Source of the DNA: Diospyros lotus
Taxonomy: Eukaryota > Streptophyta > Magnoliopsida > Ericales > Ebenaceae
Length of the DNA: 64,000 nucleotides
Direction of reading: 5' to 3'
NCBI RefSeq assembly: GCF_014633365.1
Contig: NC_068351.1
Location: 21,751,366 to 21,815,365 of the forward strand
The notes under the pieces were generated by a model. The model had not been told where the DNA came from and ran no database searches. It saw only the letters and a program-made list of their open reading frames with translations. Both the position numbers and the translations under genes were made by a program. Shown here piece by piece: positions 11,701-26,700 of this stretch (its first letter is position 1; each line of letters opens with the position of its first letter).

Positions 11701-14700
11701 GATTACCTTTATAATCTTAATTAGATTATATCAAAGAATCCTAGTTAGAATACGCTTTTATCTATTAGTTGTCTATAAATAATCCTTTAGTGAAGTATTG
11801 AAGGAGACTTTGATGAATAATATTGAATATTGCTATAGGTTTCGAGTACCTAGTATCACTCATGTTTCTTTGGTTTGGGTTTTGCATTAATTGGTATCAA
11901 AGCCGAAAGTCTTGAATCGTTTTCAAGGATTTTCTAAGAATTTTTAGGGAATCAGCTAGCCTTACGATCTGCATCATCACAGACAGTTCTTCAAGTTTTT
12001 GAAACAAAACCACATCAACATGTAGCAATAAACAAAAAAACCCTACTCGAAGTAGTCATCATCGTCAGCATCCTTGTAGAGCCTCACTAGCGATTCTAAA
12101 CCCTAGGCAACTGTCTTGTCAGAAGCTTAACAACTTTTGATTGTCAGTGAAGTTGCCTTAGGAGCTTCACCCAAGTCTAGCCCGTTTGCCACCATTGAAG
12201 ATATTTGAAACTAACAACGATGGTGTTAAAATCCTCAACTAGCAACATCAAAAAACCCTAGTCGTAGAAGCCATCACCGTTGACATCCTTTGTTGACCCT
12301 TGTCGAAGAGTTTAAATCTTAGACGATTGTCTCACCGAAAGCACCACACTTCAGATTTTTGGAAGCATTGCCCAGTCGCTGCCATCAATGATGCCCCGAT
12401 CACTATCGGAAACTGCCACAAGTTCTTGTTGAAATCTTGCCAGAACCTGTTGCACAATTATTGCTCCCTTCTACTGCTGCATTATAAGTCTAACCCTAAC
12501 CCAATTTCTCGACCCAAGCCTAACCCAATTTGAAGATCCATTACCCATTGACACGACCCATTTAACAGAAAAACCCCAAAACCCATTGACTCGAGTCCTA
12601 ACTTGGACCCTACTGCTCCCAAACCCAACAACCCACAAGCCTTTATCCAACCAAATCCAAATACTTACAAGCTTCATTCCCTTTTACACCATTAGCCCAA
12701 CTTCCACTTTGCTTTAGTAAGGTATACTCTTTACTGTGAAAATTTGATTAATATATATTTATTGGATATCTTTAGTAAGTTGTTTTAGGTTAACTTAATA
12801 TTCTTTCATAGCCAACCAAAAAAAATAAAAATTCCTTACCTTATTTGTTGCATCTCAAGCATTATTTTTTGTTATTGATATTGTCATTTAATTTATATTT
12901 CTTAGTCCTATTGGTGTATCCTAGTAGGTTTCTTGTTTGCATTTAAGTTGCAATTTGAATTTTCTTTGCATTCACTTAACCCATTGTATCACTTCATGGC
13001 CTTCTCTTGTTATCATAGTTCTGAAAGGCGTGAGGCGTAGTGAGGCGCAAAGGGTCTTGGAGCTTGAGGCGCGAGGCGCACCTTTGCGAAGCAAGGTGTA
13101 CCTTTTAGAAAAAAACTCAAAATCTTGTAAAATCATAAAAAACTGTCAAATTATCAATAATAACACATGCATATCATTAATGATTCATTATCTTCAAATT
13201 CTAAACTAACATCATCAAAGTTGATTCATTCATCATGCAAATTCTAAATTAGAAACATCATTAAAGTTCAAACTTAAAGTCTCAAACTCAAACAAGTACC
13301 AATCATCATGCAAAGTTTTAAACAAACATATAAACACTACAAGTCTACAATCAAGAAAATATTTTCATTTTGAAAAATGTTATTTTTCTAAATCTGGAAT
13401 ATTAGCGCATTTATAAGGAGACATATAAGAAAATGTTTTCATTTTGAAAAACTATCTCCCAGTATTTTGATAGCCAATATTCATTGTTGTTAAAATAATT
13501 TTTAATGAATTTTTCAAAAATAGTAGGTATGTATTTTGAGGGTGGTAAAATCGCTAAATTCCGAGTTTGTACTAAAATCAAAATTCTATTTTCTTATTGT
13601 TATGGATTTTGATTTTTTAGATATTTTTATTGAATCCAAATGGGAGATACTTTCTTATTTACATTTATGTATTAAAGTAAATGGACATTTACTTAAACTA
13701 AAGAAATATAAATATGTTGTAATGTATACATGCTGGAACCGAAAAGAGGCGAGGAATTGGGCTGCCCAGGTTTTAATTAAAACCTAAGTTTCATGAGACG
13801 GGCCTCTCGCCTCGGCACCTCACCGTGCAAGGCGAGGGCCTTACTGAAATTGCCTCGCCTCGGCCCAGGCGAGGCGCCAAACTGGCACCTTAAGGTGCCT
13901 TGCACCTAGGCGTGCCTTTAACAACTATGCCTGTTACCATGTGTTTATTTGCTCATAGCCCCAAACAAACACGAGCAACCTTTTTCCACTACACCACTTG
14001 ACCTTCAATCATTACACAATTCCTTAAAATCCATTAAAACCAAAATGAACAATCTCGAAAGTCTTTTGAATACAATGGGAGCACTTACTGAATAGATGGC
14101 ACAAGTCATAAAATACTAGGTAAATAGAAGATAGGAGATGATTCTATAGAGTTCCCCCACTCTAATGAGTCTGTACATGGTGTACTCAATACCCCAGGGA
14201 TACACGTTACTTCCAATAAGAATTCTCAATCACATGAGACATTGGCTCTTTTCGAAGCCAGGCAACCCCATGATAGGAATACACATCCTAAAGCACCTAG
14301 GTATGACCGCAAGCATCTAAGCTTTAAAGAACCTATAGGTGGCAATCCTAGAATTGACACACATCATGAAAGGAATCTAGAAAGAGAATATAGGCAATCA
14401 CTTCTATCCCATAAGAATAGACAGGAAGATAATAGAGAAAACAATAGGAATGTGAAAGTGGATGTTTAGGAGTATGATTGTAGGTTATACCCTAATGTGT
14501 TTTTAGATTGATTAGATGACATGGAATATTACTTCACTTCGTGTAACATGATTAATATTGAGAGGGTTTGTTTCTCCAAATTGAAATTGACTGGTTTTGC
14601 AAAGAAAATTGGCAAAATCTTCATCATAATTTTGAGAGATTAGGTGAGCCTCCATCACACAATGGGCCGTCGTGAAGCAAAAGGTAAAAGAGAAATACCT

Positions 14701-17700
14701 ACCCTCCTTCTATAAGGGTTAGTTATAGCAACAACTACTAAATCTAAAACAATCAACTTTATGTGTAACTGAATACTTGACTCAATTGGAAAGTCTTCTC
14801 ATTTGATGTGATTTAAATGAGGATTCTTTCTTTACAATGCGAAGGTTTATAAATGAATTGAGGATGGATGTCCAGAAAAAGATTATGTTGCACTCCCCTA
14901 AGATTGTAGAGGAAGGCTATCAAAAAACCTTATAGATAGAAAAATACCTTAAAACCCCTCATATTCATCGAGTGTCCACACAATTCTCTGACTCCCGTTC
15001 ATTAAGGTCCTTTCCTCCACCTTTCCCTTAGAGATACTAATGTTAGTAAGGTAGTCCCTTATTTAGCCTCTAAGGATAACTTTGCTAGGAATATAAATTT
15101 TCCTTCAAATAATTGCCAACCTAGTACTTATTGTCCTCATAACCTTTCCATTCAATGCTGCCATTATCACAAGAAAGGTCACATAATGCTTATTGTCCTG
15201 AGCGTGCCTTAACTCTAGAGCAAGAGCTAGAATTTACCGATTAACTTGAGGATGAAGATGGAATGGTTAATCCATTATATTTGTTTGGAGGAGAGGAAGA
15301 GGTTGATGATGATCTTGATTTGGTGGAACAGGTTAACATTGTGAGGTGCATACTGACTAAGAGTGTCCATGATGATGAATGGAAACACACTAGTATTTTT
15401 CAAAGATGCATTAGGAGTGGTGAGGGAACTTGCATACTAGTTATTGATGGGGGTAGCACCATGAATGTGGTTTCTAAGTTTGCAATTATTCGACACAACC
15501 TTAGGGTAGAACCACATCCAAAACCATTTAAAGTTGCATGGGTGAATAACACAATTTTACCAGTTATCAAGAGATGTCTTATTCCTATTCAATTGGGTGA
15601 TTAGAAAGATGAAATTTTCTGTGATGTTTACCTATGGATGTTGCCCATATCCTTTTAGGGTGCCCTTGGCTTTATGACATGAATGTAGTTCATTATGGAC
15701 GATAAAATACCTATGTCTTTAACCATAAGGGTAAGAAACCCATATTGATCCCTGTGAAACCTTTTAGTAAAGGCACTAGGATCAAGCCCAAGCAAGCACC
15801 ACCCGTCCCTAGTAAAAAGCACACTCATTTGATAGCTCCTAAGACATTTGAAAAAGACTATCAAGAAAATGGATATAGGTTAGCCATCATAGGTAAGGAA
15901 TCTATTTTGAATTCCATTGAGAGTTTGGAGTTTCCATCTGGGATGAAGCCATTGTTGGAAGAATTTCCTAATATCACGCCCAATGAGCTCGCTAGTGACC
16001 TACTGTAGAATCCTAGCTTTCTGATTTGTTTCCTAATTCAGGAACCCTAGTTTTCTGATCCTATGGAATTAATGATTCTTTTTTGGTAGTCTCCTAAACT
16101 GTATTTAGTAGTTTCCTAAGCTGTATTTAGTAGTTTCCTAAGTTGTATTTAGAAGTTCCTACTTATAATTGTACTTCTTGATCAAAGAAATGTAAAGAAA
16201 TTCATTATTCTCCAAATTCTTCATGGTATTAGAGTAGTTTAATCTAAACCATTGATCTTGTCCAAATAAGTCACCATGGCTAGTGGAGGCGAGAACTCAG
16301 TCTCTGAAGTATCATCTGGATTTGGAGGAGTAGCAGTACCAGTTTTCAGTCCTCCTGAAGGCCCTATTCTTCAGATTTCTGGACACAAGTTGAACGACTA
16401 GAACTTCATCTAAAGGTCACAATCTATCAAGCTGTTCGTTCGTGGGAGAGGCAAGGAGGATTACCTCACCGGACTTGCTGTACAACCTTAAGAAACTGAT
16501 CCTACCTTCAAGATCTAGAAGGTAGAAAATAGTATGGTCATGTCATGGCTGATAAATTCCATGAAAAATGAAATAGGTGAGAATTTTATGTATTACAAAA
16601 CAACAAAGGAAATATGGGACACAGTTAAGGAGACTTATTCTAATATTGACAACACCTCGGAGATCTTTGGATTAAAAATCATGTTGCATGAGCTACTACA
16701 AAGAGAGCTGTCCTTGACAGACTACTTCAATGCCCTAACTCGACAATGGTAGCAGTTGGATATCCTTGAAGAGAAGGTTTGGAAGTGCTCGGAAGATGGT
16801 CAACAATACAAGAAAATTGTTGAAAAAGATCGGGTTTACTAGTTCCTTCTTGGGCACAACAAGGATCTAGATGATGTGAGACGAAGAATCCTGAGTGTTA
16901 AGCCCCTTCCCAACGTCCGGGAAGCCTTCTCAGAAGTTTGCCAGGAAGAAAGTAATGTTAGGCAATAGGCACACAACATTCTTTCTCTCCTGCTGAAAAC
17001 TCTGCATTGGCAGTTCAAAAAGCTCAATCTAATCGTGACAAGCCACAAAGGAATAAACTAGTATGCGAGCATTGTCGAAAAATCAGGCACACAAAGGACA
17101 TATGTTGGAAGATACATGGCAAACTAGCAAATTGGAAGCCAGCTTGAGAAAGAGAGGGTTGTGGAAACATGGCTGAGTCTCAAAATACTTCAGAGACTAA
17201 CCCATTCAGCAAAGAACAACTTGAAGTCCTCCAAAAGATGCTACAACTAACCCTTCAGAGCACTTTTGCCCCCATGGGAACCAGTTCACTCGCCCTAAAA
17301 GGTAACTCCTTGCATGCACTAAGTGTCCAACGGGAAAATCCAAAATCTTGGATAGTTGACTCTGGGGCAAATAGACTATATGACAGGAGATCTGTCTTTG
17401 TTTAGCAATTATAACCCTTGTCATGGTAATTACATTGTTTGTATAGCTGATGGATCCTCTCTCTCAAGTAAAGAGCACATGTTGTGTTATGATTTCTGAA
17501 AAAATTAACCTTGAATATGTTCTTTATGTCTCTAACCTCAATTGTAACCTGCTTTTGGCGAACAAATTTACAAAAGAGAGAAACTGCATCACTAAATTCC
17601 CTTTCAACCTGTGTGAATTTTAGGAATCGGGCTCGGAGAAGAAGATTGGCAGTGCTGGGCTGTGTGCAGAACTACCTTCTTCTAGTCGAAGATGGTAGCA

Positions 17701-20700
17701 AGCCCCAACCATCACAAAGACCATGTATGGCCCTGAACTCTAGCATTAATATTGATAGTCTAGTTATGTTGTGGCACTATCAATTAGGACATCCAAACTT
17801 TATGTATCTCAGAAAATTTTTCCCTCTTTATTCAATGAGATAGCATAAACCTTTCAATGTGAGATTTGTCAACTTTCCAAGCACAGTTGTGCCTCACATT
17901 CTAGCCTTCCTTACAAGTCTTCTCACCCTTTTTCCATAATACACAATGATATTTGGGGACCCTCTACAATTCACAATATCATTGGTTCTAAATGGTTTGT
18001 CACATTCATTGATAACCATACTAGACTCTCATGGGTGTACTAAGATTTCTATTGAATAAAATGGGTATTTCTTGTTCACTTTCAGATCTGTTCTTTTGTG
18101 ATTCTTGTAAGATTGGAAAATTACGTCAGCTTCTTTTTGCTAGCCACGAAATTACTGTTGTTGAACCTTTAGAATTGGTCTATTCTGATCTATGGGGACC
18201 TGCCCTTGTTATGTCCATTGAAGGATTTAGATACTACATAATCTTTGTGGATGCATGCACTAGGTACACTTGGCTTTACCCCCTAAAAATCAAATTTGAT
18301 TCCTTGACCATCTTTACTATTTTTCACAAGTTTGTTGAACTTTAGTATAAACTAAGCTCAAAACATTACAAACTGACAATGGGGGGGAGGGGGGATTTAA
18401 AGCTTTCTTACCTTATCTTCATGCCAATGGTATTCAGTCTTGGTTTACTTGTCCACACACCCATCAACAAAATGGTGTAGCAGAGAGAAAACACAGTCGT
18501 ATAGCTGAGATGGGTTTAACCTTACTGTCTCATACTCATATGCCTCTTAAATTTTGGGTGGAAGTCTTTTAAATAGCAATGCATCTTATTAATCTACTTC
18601 CTTCATCATCTCTAAAGTCTTTTATACCATTTGAACTGTTGCATCACAAACAACCTAACTACTCGATTCTTCAAGCTTTTGGCTGTGCTTGCTTTCCTTA
18701 CCTTCGTCCCTATCACAAGCACAAATTTGATTTCCATTCTACCAAGTGTGTTTTTCTTGGTTATAGTCACACCCAAGCTGGATATAAGTGTTTGCATCCA
18801 TTAGGGAAAGTGTATGTATCTAGACATGTACAGTTCAATCCTAGTGATTTTCCCTATCCCACTTTGTTTTCTACTTCCTTTTCTTCCCTACCTTAGGCAT
18901 TAAGATTAAATGGGTATTCTATTGCCTTTTTGGAACCTATCTCTTCCTCTTCTAATTCTTCAATGTGTCCTCAAGTAGCACAGTTTCTGGCCCCAGCACC
19001 ATTTAGTGCTGTCTCCGGTGGTACATGTGACAGTTCGACTCTGTCTACTGGTGCCTCACAAGAGCTCCAACCTTCTATTATTCAGTCACTAGAACCTCCA
19101 ATCTCTCTACCCAAGCCTAAACCTATTCCAGCACCTTCCCTTCACCTTATGATCACAAGATCAAAGTCTGAACAACTAGTTGCCTCTTTCCCCCATGCCT
19201 TTGTGAGTTCCCTTGAACCTAGTTCAGTTCGTGAGGCTCTTTTAGACTCACGATAGGTTAAGGCCATGGAAGAAGAGTACATAGTCTTGCAGAGAAATGA
19301 TACTTGGGAATTGGTTCATTTTTCTCAAAATATGAACTTGATTGGCTGTAAATGGGTTTTTTGGTGAAGTATAATGTTGATGGGTCTATTCTTAAGTATA
19401 AGACCAGGCTGGTTGCCAATGGATTTCTTCAAACTCCAGGAGTGGACAATGCGGAAACTTTCAAGCCGGTAGTTAAGGCTTCAACCATTAGAGTTCTCTT
19501 TTCTTTAGCAACAACCTTTAGTTGGGAGATCCAACAAGTTGATGTTAACAACGCTTTCCTTAATGGGGATCTAATTGAGACTGTTTTTATGGCTCTACCT
19601 GAAGAGTTTATAAGCTCTCAGTTTCCTACTCATGTATGTTGGTTGAAGAAATTTTTGTATGGGCTTAAGAAAGCTCCTCGAGCTTGGTATATGAAACTGA
19701 GAACAACATTACAGAATTGGGGATTTGTTAGGGCTGTGTCAGATGCTTTTTTGTTTATCAAGAAGACAGCTGGTTATGTGCTCTTTATCTTAGTATACGT
19801 TGATGATATACTCATCTCAGGTTTGGATTCCACAACCCTTAGATCGTGTATTCATGACTTGAACACAAATTTCGCTCTTAAGACCCTTGGCTTTGTGAAT
19901 TACTTCCTAGGGTTTGAAGCATATAGAGATGGTAGTAGTATATATCTAACTTGGTCCAAGTATGTTGTTGATTTGTTGAAAAAGGCTGCTATGCAAGATT
20001 GCAAGCCTTGTGCGACTCCTATGGCTGTTGGGATTTCTTTAACTGATGAGGGAGAGTCATTTTCTAATCCATCTTTGTACATAACTCTTATTGGTTCCTT
20101 GTAGTACTTGACATATACTCGCCCGGACATAGCCTTTATAGTGAATAAATTGAGCCAATTTTTGTCCAATCCTAGGTCTCAACATTGGTTAGCTTGTAAG
20201 AGACTACTTTGATATCTTAAAGGGACTATTGGCTTGGGGTTGGTCTTCTCTCCTTCACTAGATGATTTGTCCTTGCAAGTTTACACAGATGCAGACTATA
20301 CTGGCTGCAAAGTGACTAGATGATCTACTAGTAGTTTTTGTGTCTATCTCGAAAGAAATCTTATTGTCTTGGGGTCCAAGAAACAATCAATTGTTGCTAG
20401 ATTAGTTGGGGAGGCTAAGTACCGAGCAGCTGCCCTAGGTGTGACAGAGTTGGTGTGGCTGAAATCTCCATTTCTGGAGTTGAGATATTTGTGTGCTGCT
20501 ACTCCTATAGTGTGGAGTGACAATTTGGCTGCCAAGAGCATGGCTGAAAATCCGGCCTTTCATTCTCGAACCAAGCATGTCGAGATTGATATACATTTTG
20601 TCCGTGAGAAGGTAGAAAATGGTGAAGTGGAGATCATATATGTTCCAACATTTAATCAGGTGGCTGATATTCTCACTAAAGGGTTGCCTAGAGACTGGTT

Positions 20701-23700
20701 CTTGTTTCTGTGTCAGAAGCTTGGTTTGAAGATGTCCCTTGTGCATGATGATTCTAGGGTTGCTGCAGGACTGCCCAAGAATAAGTGCTCAACTTCCATG
20801 GAGCTTTATTTGAGGGGGAGTGTGGAAGCATCTAAAGTTTTGTGATAGTATTGTTTGCTATTGCTGTTTTTGTTTTTGTGTATTTCCTGCTGTTGTTTGG
20901 TTGTTGTAGTATATCTGTTGTATTAGTATTAGTGCTGCTTTGCTGTATTAGTTATTGTTGAGGTGGTGCCTCTTTCATGTGTAATGAGCTGCCTATTTAA
21001 GCAGCTCTTAGGTTCTTTCTCTAATGTTAAGTCTTCATTTTCTCTGCAATACAATTTACGACTCCTCTCGTTCTTTCTTCTCTCCTGTTTGATTTTGTCA
21101 TTTCTTTCTGCCCTAGGGTTTCCGTTTCAGAAGGTGCAATAAAGGCTATAATTTTGATCTTAGGACACTACACTTCTTGTGTATGCCTATAGCTTGTTTT
21201 TCATGTTTTTTTTTTTTAATAAAGATGAATGCGGTAAATTTTGTCCAGTTATGTGCTTTGGAGCTTGAGTCTGTCATCAATGAAGGTATGCTGAGCTTAT
21301 CTAACAAGCAGAAACTGATAAATGAGGTTCTTGAGCAGTCATACAAATTGGCACTTGGAGGTGGAGCATTTGGACATTGCCTGGTAAATTTGAACCCTAC
21401 TCTTTAGCTAATTCTTCGTAGGCAGTTATGTATAACTTATCTGTGCATTATTTTACTGCTATAAATTTAAAAAAAGTGAGATATTATCATTTTCACCCAG
21501 AATGTTTATAAATATATAATCTTCATGTTATGGAAATAGATTATATCAGTATGTATATATTATTGTTTCTATGTTCTTTATGTGTACTTGTGTTCATTCT
21601 TATCTTTTCTTATTTATCTATTTATTTTTCTTGCTCCCTGATAACTATGTTTGTGCTTCTTACCATTCTACGTTATGGAACAGTTTTCATCATGCACAAT
21701 GGTAGTTCAGAACTTGCTGCGTATAATATTAGTTTATCCTGAGATAGCCAGATCAATAGTATTGATCTTCAGATTTAAAACACTAGATCCCAGCATATTT
21801 GGACCATTCCTGCACCTCATTAGTTATTGTTTATGAACCTTCAAAATATAAAATCACCTTAGAACAATTCTGTTGAAGCCATTCTCTGTAATTTAGTTTC
21901 TAGAACTACTATATTATTTTTAAAAAAAATTACATAACTTTTGTTTAATGGTGTCCTTTATGAATTGTTTATTCCATTTGCGAGAGGCAATTTCTATTGC
22001 AAGAAGCAACTTAAATGGAATAAGAATGATCAAAAGAAAACAGAGAGGAAGGGGGAGGGAACTCCTACTTAGGTTTCTCCTTGGACTTATGTCATAGGTT
22101 TCATCCGAGGAAGAGAAAAATTCTTTTCATAATATAACTAGATACATTAAAAAATTCCTCCCTTAAAATAGGTTTTACAAGCCTATGTGTAGATGTCTAA
22201 GGACATCATTTTAACAGTGTAAGTATCTAGTAATAGAAAAGCCCAAAAAAACTTGAGGGGTCTTGGGGCAAACATGCAACCACTTATAAACCTCTAAGTG
22301 CACAAGATGACATGCAATAAAACTCACGCAAGGACATGACTTGGTTTTTTACATGCCATTGTCCTACAGGCGGCCATTTCAGAAAAATCAGGTTACAAGG
22401 AGGTTAAAAGCACAAAATTTCCACACAGTGAAGGAAACTGACAAAAATAAGCCTAGAAGAAGAAACCTAACTCATATGATTGCCTAAGTAAAAGATTCTA
22501 TTGAAGCTTATATCTCAACTGGACATCATCCCCCTAGGATGATGGCACTAGGAAAAGTGTGGTTGGGAACCAGCAATCCCCCCCTTCTGGCCATCGCATG
22601 TACTCGGGACAAGGGTGGACTGGTGGTCATCTCACTTCCTCATTCACTTGCGTGGATTAGGGTGTTACTCTTTAGCTTAATAGGTGAAATCTAGTTGCAC
22701 CAAAACTTATCTCATTGATTAGCTTAACTTAATCACATCTCCATTTTTTTTTCCCTTTAGATTAACCTTGGTTGACTTTTAAACAACATTGTCATGGGTA
22801 GTTTACCTCAAAAAATCAACTGTCTCCAACCTTATTGATGTTCCAGCAACTTACATTGTGCCTAGACTTCCCTCAGTTGGCCCAACGATCAACTATTGAT
22901 CTCAGCAATCAAGCTCCTTAGCTCTCTGGTTGAAATCATCAACCCCTCGATTGACTGTCGTCCAATATTAATTAACTAATCAATTGTTGGTCCATTCTTG
23001 CCTATCATGATTTGGTTTAGTCCGTATAACTATTTTGAGGTGCATTTATCTTTCATTAGGCATGTTTATTCTTGTTTATTAAATGACCCTCTTGCTCATT
23101 CCTTACATTCTCAACCACGTCTCTTAAACATCACCTCATCCCAAGCATAGTCAACCAAGGATCAATAGGCGTACATCATAATAAGCCACATAACATTATA
23201 TGAACACAAGTACCCAAGCCTCGGAATACACGGCCTCATCTTGGTCTCCTCATAGGCTTTACATATATCATAAAGCAAATAATATGTATACAATCAATGT
23301 TCCCACAGCTCACTTTGTACAACATTTAGCATGCTATTAATACAACTCTTAGATCCCAAAATAATCATACTTCTAGGGTAGTTATACACCCTCTCAAGGG
23401 GTGAGCCTCTAAACATTGCAGTCTTGGTACCACGGGGGATGGGTGGGTTTAAGATTTGCTTGAGTTCAATGATTTGTATTTTCTTTATAAATCTCTTCTC
23501 AAGGAGTAGATCAGAAGCAAAAGTATCTTAATCAAACTGTGAATGTTCTTCACAAAACTAGTATTTTATGTTTGAGATTAAATTGAATCTTCTCAAAAAT
23601 TTCCTTTTGATATAATTGATTAATCAAATATTAAAATTGTTAGAGCTATAATTGTTTTGTATATACATACAATAAGGCCTATAACCTTATATATACAAGT

Positions 23701-26700
23701 AGGGATTTACAAAGTAAGAAAGATTACAAAAAGGAAATTATAAGAAAAGGAAGCACAATTTGTTGTTGCCGTAATACAACAATTGAAACTTGTTTGTCTC
23801 AGGCAAACTCAGCAGAGAGTTGGTAGAGCTAAGATAGTGAGAAGAGAAAGAAAGGTTAGTGTTGGAGAGCAGCACGAGAAGAGGCTAAGAGCTGCTTGGG
23901 GAGTGGCTTGATCTGTTGTCCGGGAGAGTAGGAAGAAAGCCCTGGAAGGCACCCCGGGGAGGTCATCGGAAGGGGGGCTCTTGAGGGGTAGGCAGTATTT
24001 GAAGAGTTTTCAACCGGTGGTGGGACCCAAAGGGTCTTCAAAAAAGGTAAGTCTTGAGGGGGCAGGTACAACGCTTGGAGGGTCCCTACATTTGACACTA
24101 AGGATGTGCCTTAGGACAGTTGTGTGTGCCTCTGGAAGGTGCTTTGAAGTTCCGAAGGGTCTTCAGATCTACAACATGGGAACAATTAGAAGGCACGTGA
24201 GGATCTATCCCGCATAGGCCCTTTGATGCCTAAGTCAAATATGGTCACGAGGCTAAAATAATGATGCAGATGCAGTATGTTGTATGCTGATGAGGGCTAT
24301 GAAAGAGATAAGACTCTTTGGAATAGGTGTATAGGTGAGTTTAGAGTGTATGCATATCCAGTCTAGGTCTTCGAGGTTTAGATTTGGGCCACCTTGAAAG
24401 GTTGGGGATCGAGGGGTATTTATAGTCATCGAAGGATTGGGACACATGGCATGCATGCATGGAGACCCATGGCAGGACCCTTTGGGTGAGAGAGCACGAG
24501 TCTTTAGGTGTCCCGGGTTAGGATCAAAAGGCTAGAAGGATTGCCCCAAAGATTGGTCTTTGGAGGAAGGAGGCCCTCAAGAGGGGTAGGCCAAGTTATT
24601 GCAAGATAACTTGGGTCAAGGCATGGGAGAAGGGTCTCTAGAAGGGTTCCAACAAATGATTCATCCCAAAAGGAGGTCAAAGGGCATGGGCTGAGCATTA
24701 GGAGAAGCAAGTCCTCGAAGGGTCCTCAGTTAGGCCTTTAGGGAGCAGGCTCAGGAAGAAGTCTTCCTCCTAGGAAAACACACCTCCATGGAAGTTACCC
24801 TTCTGAAAGGGTCCCTCAAAGCCTATGTTACAACAAATGATTCCCCACTTGCCTTCGACTGAATGTCAAAGGGAAGAGTTCAAAGATGTAAAGGGGAGAT
24901 TCCTCGAAAAGGTGTAAGAATCTATCCTTCGGAGGTATAGGACTTTTTCGAAGGGATGGTTGTTGTCGGGATTTTCCAAGGAGTTTTTGGGTATTTTGCA
25001 CCATGGAAGGTTTCGGAAGAAACACAAGAGGCTTCGGGGAAAGCACATAAGGCCGCATGTGTGTAATAATTACACCGTTGTTTAGTTCTTGAGGGGTTTT
25101 GCCTATAAATATCGGGGGTCCTTCCATGGATTTCACTCACTATCACCATCCTAAGACCGGCGATTTTCTATTTTTGAAGACTTCTGGTGAACACAAAAGA
25201 CTCACAATTATATTCGTATTCTCAGCTAAGGGTACTTCGTAAGTGGTCTTAGAACTCGAAGAGTAGTTTCCAAAGACTCTGCCTCAGAGGTGTTAATAAC
25301 CTAAAAGAAGGTTCCGAATGCTTCACTCATTGATTTCTTCAACAACTCAAAGGCTATCTCAGCCTTTGATCCCACACAAAGTTATCTTTCTTTAGCAAAT
25401 TTGTTATCATTTGCTAATTCCCCCATAACCCTTCACAAATCTTCTACAGTAGCCAGTCAGCCCCAAAAATTCTCTCAAGGCCTTAATGGTTGTAGGCCTT
25501 GGCTAATTGGTTATGGCTACTACCTTTTTTTTTTATCTATACTCACCCCTAGGCTAGATATGATGTACCCCAAATACTCCACTTGACCTTGTGCGAAGGC
25601 ACACTTTGACTTTTCGATATACAACCGGTTGAGTTTGAGAATCTCAAATGTAATCCTTAAGTGTTTTAGATGGAAGTCAAAGGTTGGGTTATATATCAAA
25701 ATATCATAAAAAAATACAAGGAAAAAGTTTCTGAGGTGGGGTTCAAAAATTTGATTCATTAGTGATTGGAAGGTAGCTGGAGCATTTGTTAAGCTAAAGG
25801 GCATGACAAGGAATTCATAGTGGCCATGGTGGGTACGAAATGTAGTTTTGGGTATGTCAAGGGGGCTCATCTAGATTTGGTGATAATCGAATCTTAGGTC
25901 GAGGTTAGAGAAAATGGTGGCATGTTTTAATTCATCTAGCAGATATCAGTGTTTTAAAACGCGGCCGCTGCAATTAAGGCCAAATTGGCCCCCCCCTAGG
26001 CGCCAGCGCCTAGTCGCTTGGGTCGTTCACTCTCTTGTCGGATGTGGCCTGGACTTGTCGTCACCTGGGTCGCGTATGACCTGGACTTATTGTTGCTAAA
26101 AGTAAAGCAAAATCGCTATAGGACAAGTAGCGTAGTTCAAAAATTTTGAACCTTACCCCGATCCTGACGATTGGATCAACGTCGAAATCAAACAATCACA
26201 TACATAATAGAATAAATCTAACTTTTAGATTTTCGAGTCGTTCGTGGATTCGAGCCGTCCAAGCGTCCGGCCTCTAACTCGTGATACGCTACACGTGTCT
26301 GTTGGCAAGGAGAGCAAAATAGGAGTGCTAGCTCCTTCTCCTTTTCACGGCTTATGTATGGACGAAAAAGAAGTCCCACGTTTTAAATTGATGCCAAAAA
26401 GAAACGGGAAAGAGTGAACGGCAATACGTTTTTCAACTCTTGAAAAACTACACCAAAAACTCTCTAGTTTGGGCAACTCATAAAGGGGTATTTATAAGGA
26501 GTTCTAGGGTTTCTTAAACCTTAATGGATATGGGTTGGCCCATTTAATTTAGTCCAATTAGGAACTTAATTAAATGAATTTATTCTAGTTCAACTAGAAA
26601 TATAATTAAATGGCTCAAATCTTTTTATAGGTTTAAATAAAATATTTTGGTCCAAATCTAATTCAAGCCCAAATATAATATTTAATATTTGAGCCAAATC

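Larger units (their letters stand above)
10085..21248 (+). other. Intron 3 of the DHH gene (11.2 kb, transposon-filled)
   Basis: Phase-0 intron. 10085-11570 is unique-looking sequence with a short GT microsatellite at 10426-10440 and no gene. From about 11.6 kb it holds, all on the plus strand, a truncated gypsy, a truncated 5' copia and a truncated 3' copia, with an hAT-like element inside the gypsy. The last copia LTR ends within roughly 100-200 bases of the exon 4 acceptor. Confidence 0.8.

Noticed and set aside
24828..25149. Overlapping minus-strand open frames of 60-102 residues
   Set aside because: Three frames are open over the same bases, and none has domain similarity. They lie within the LTR-like block.
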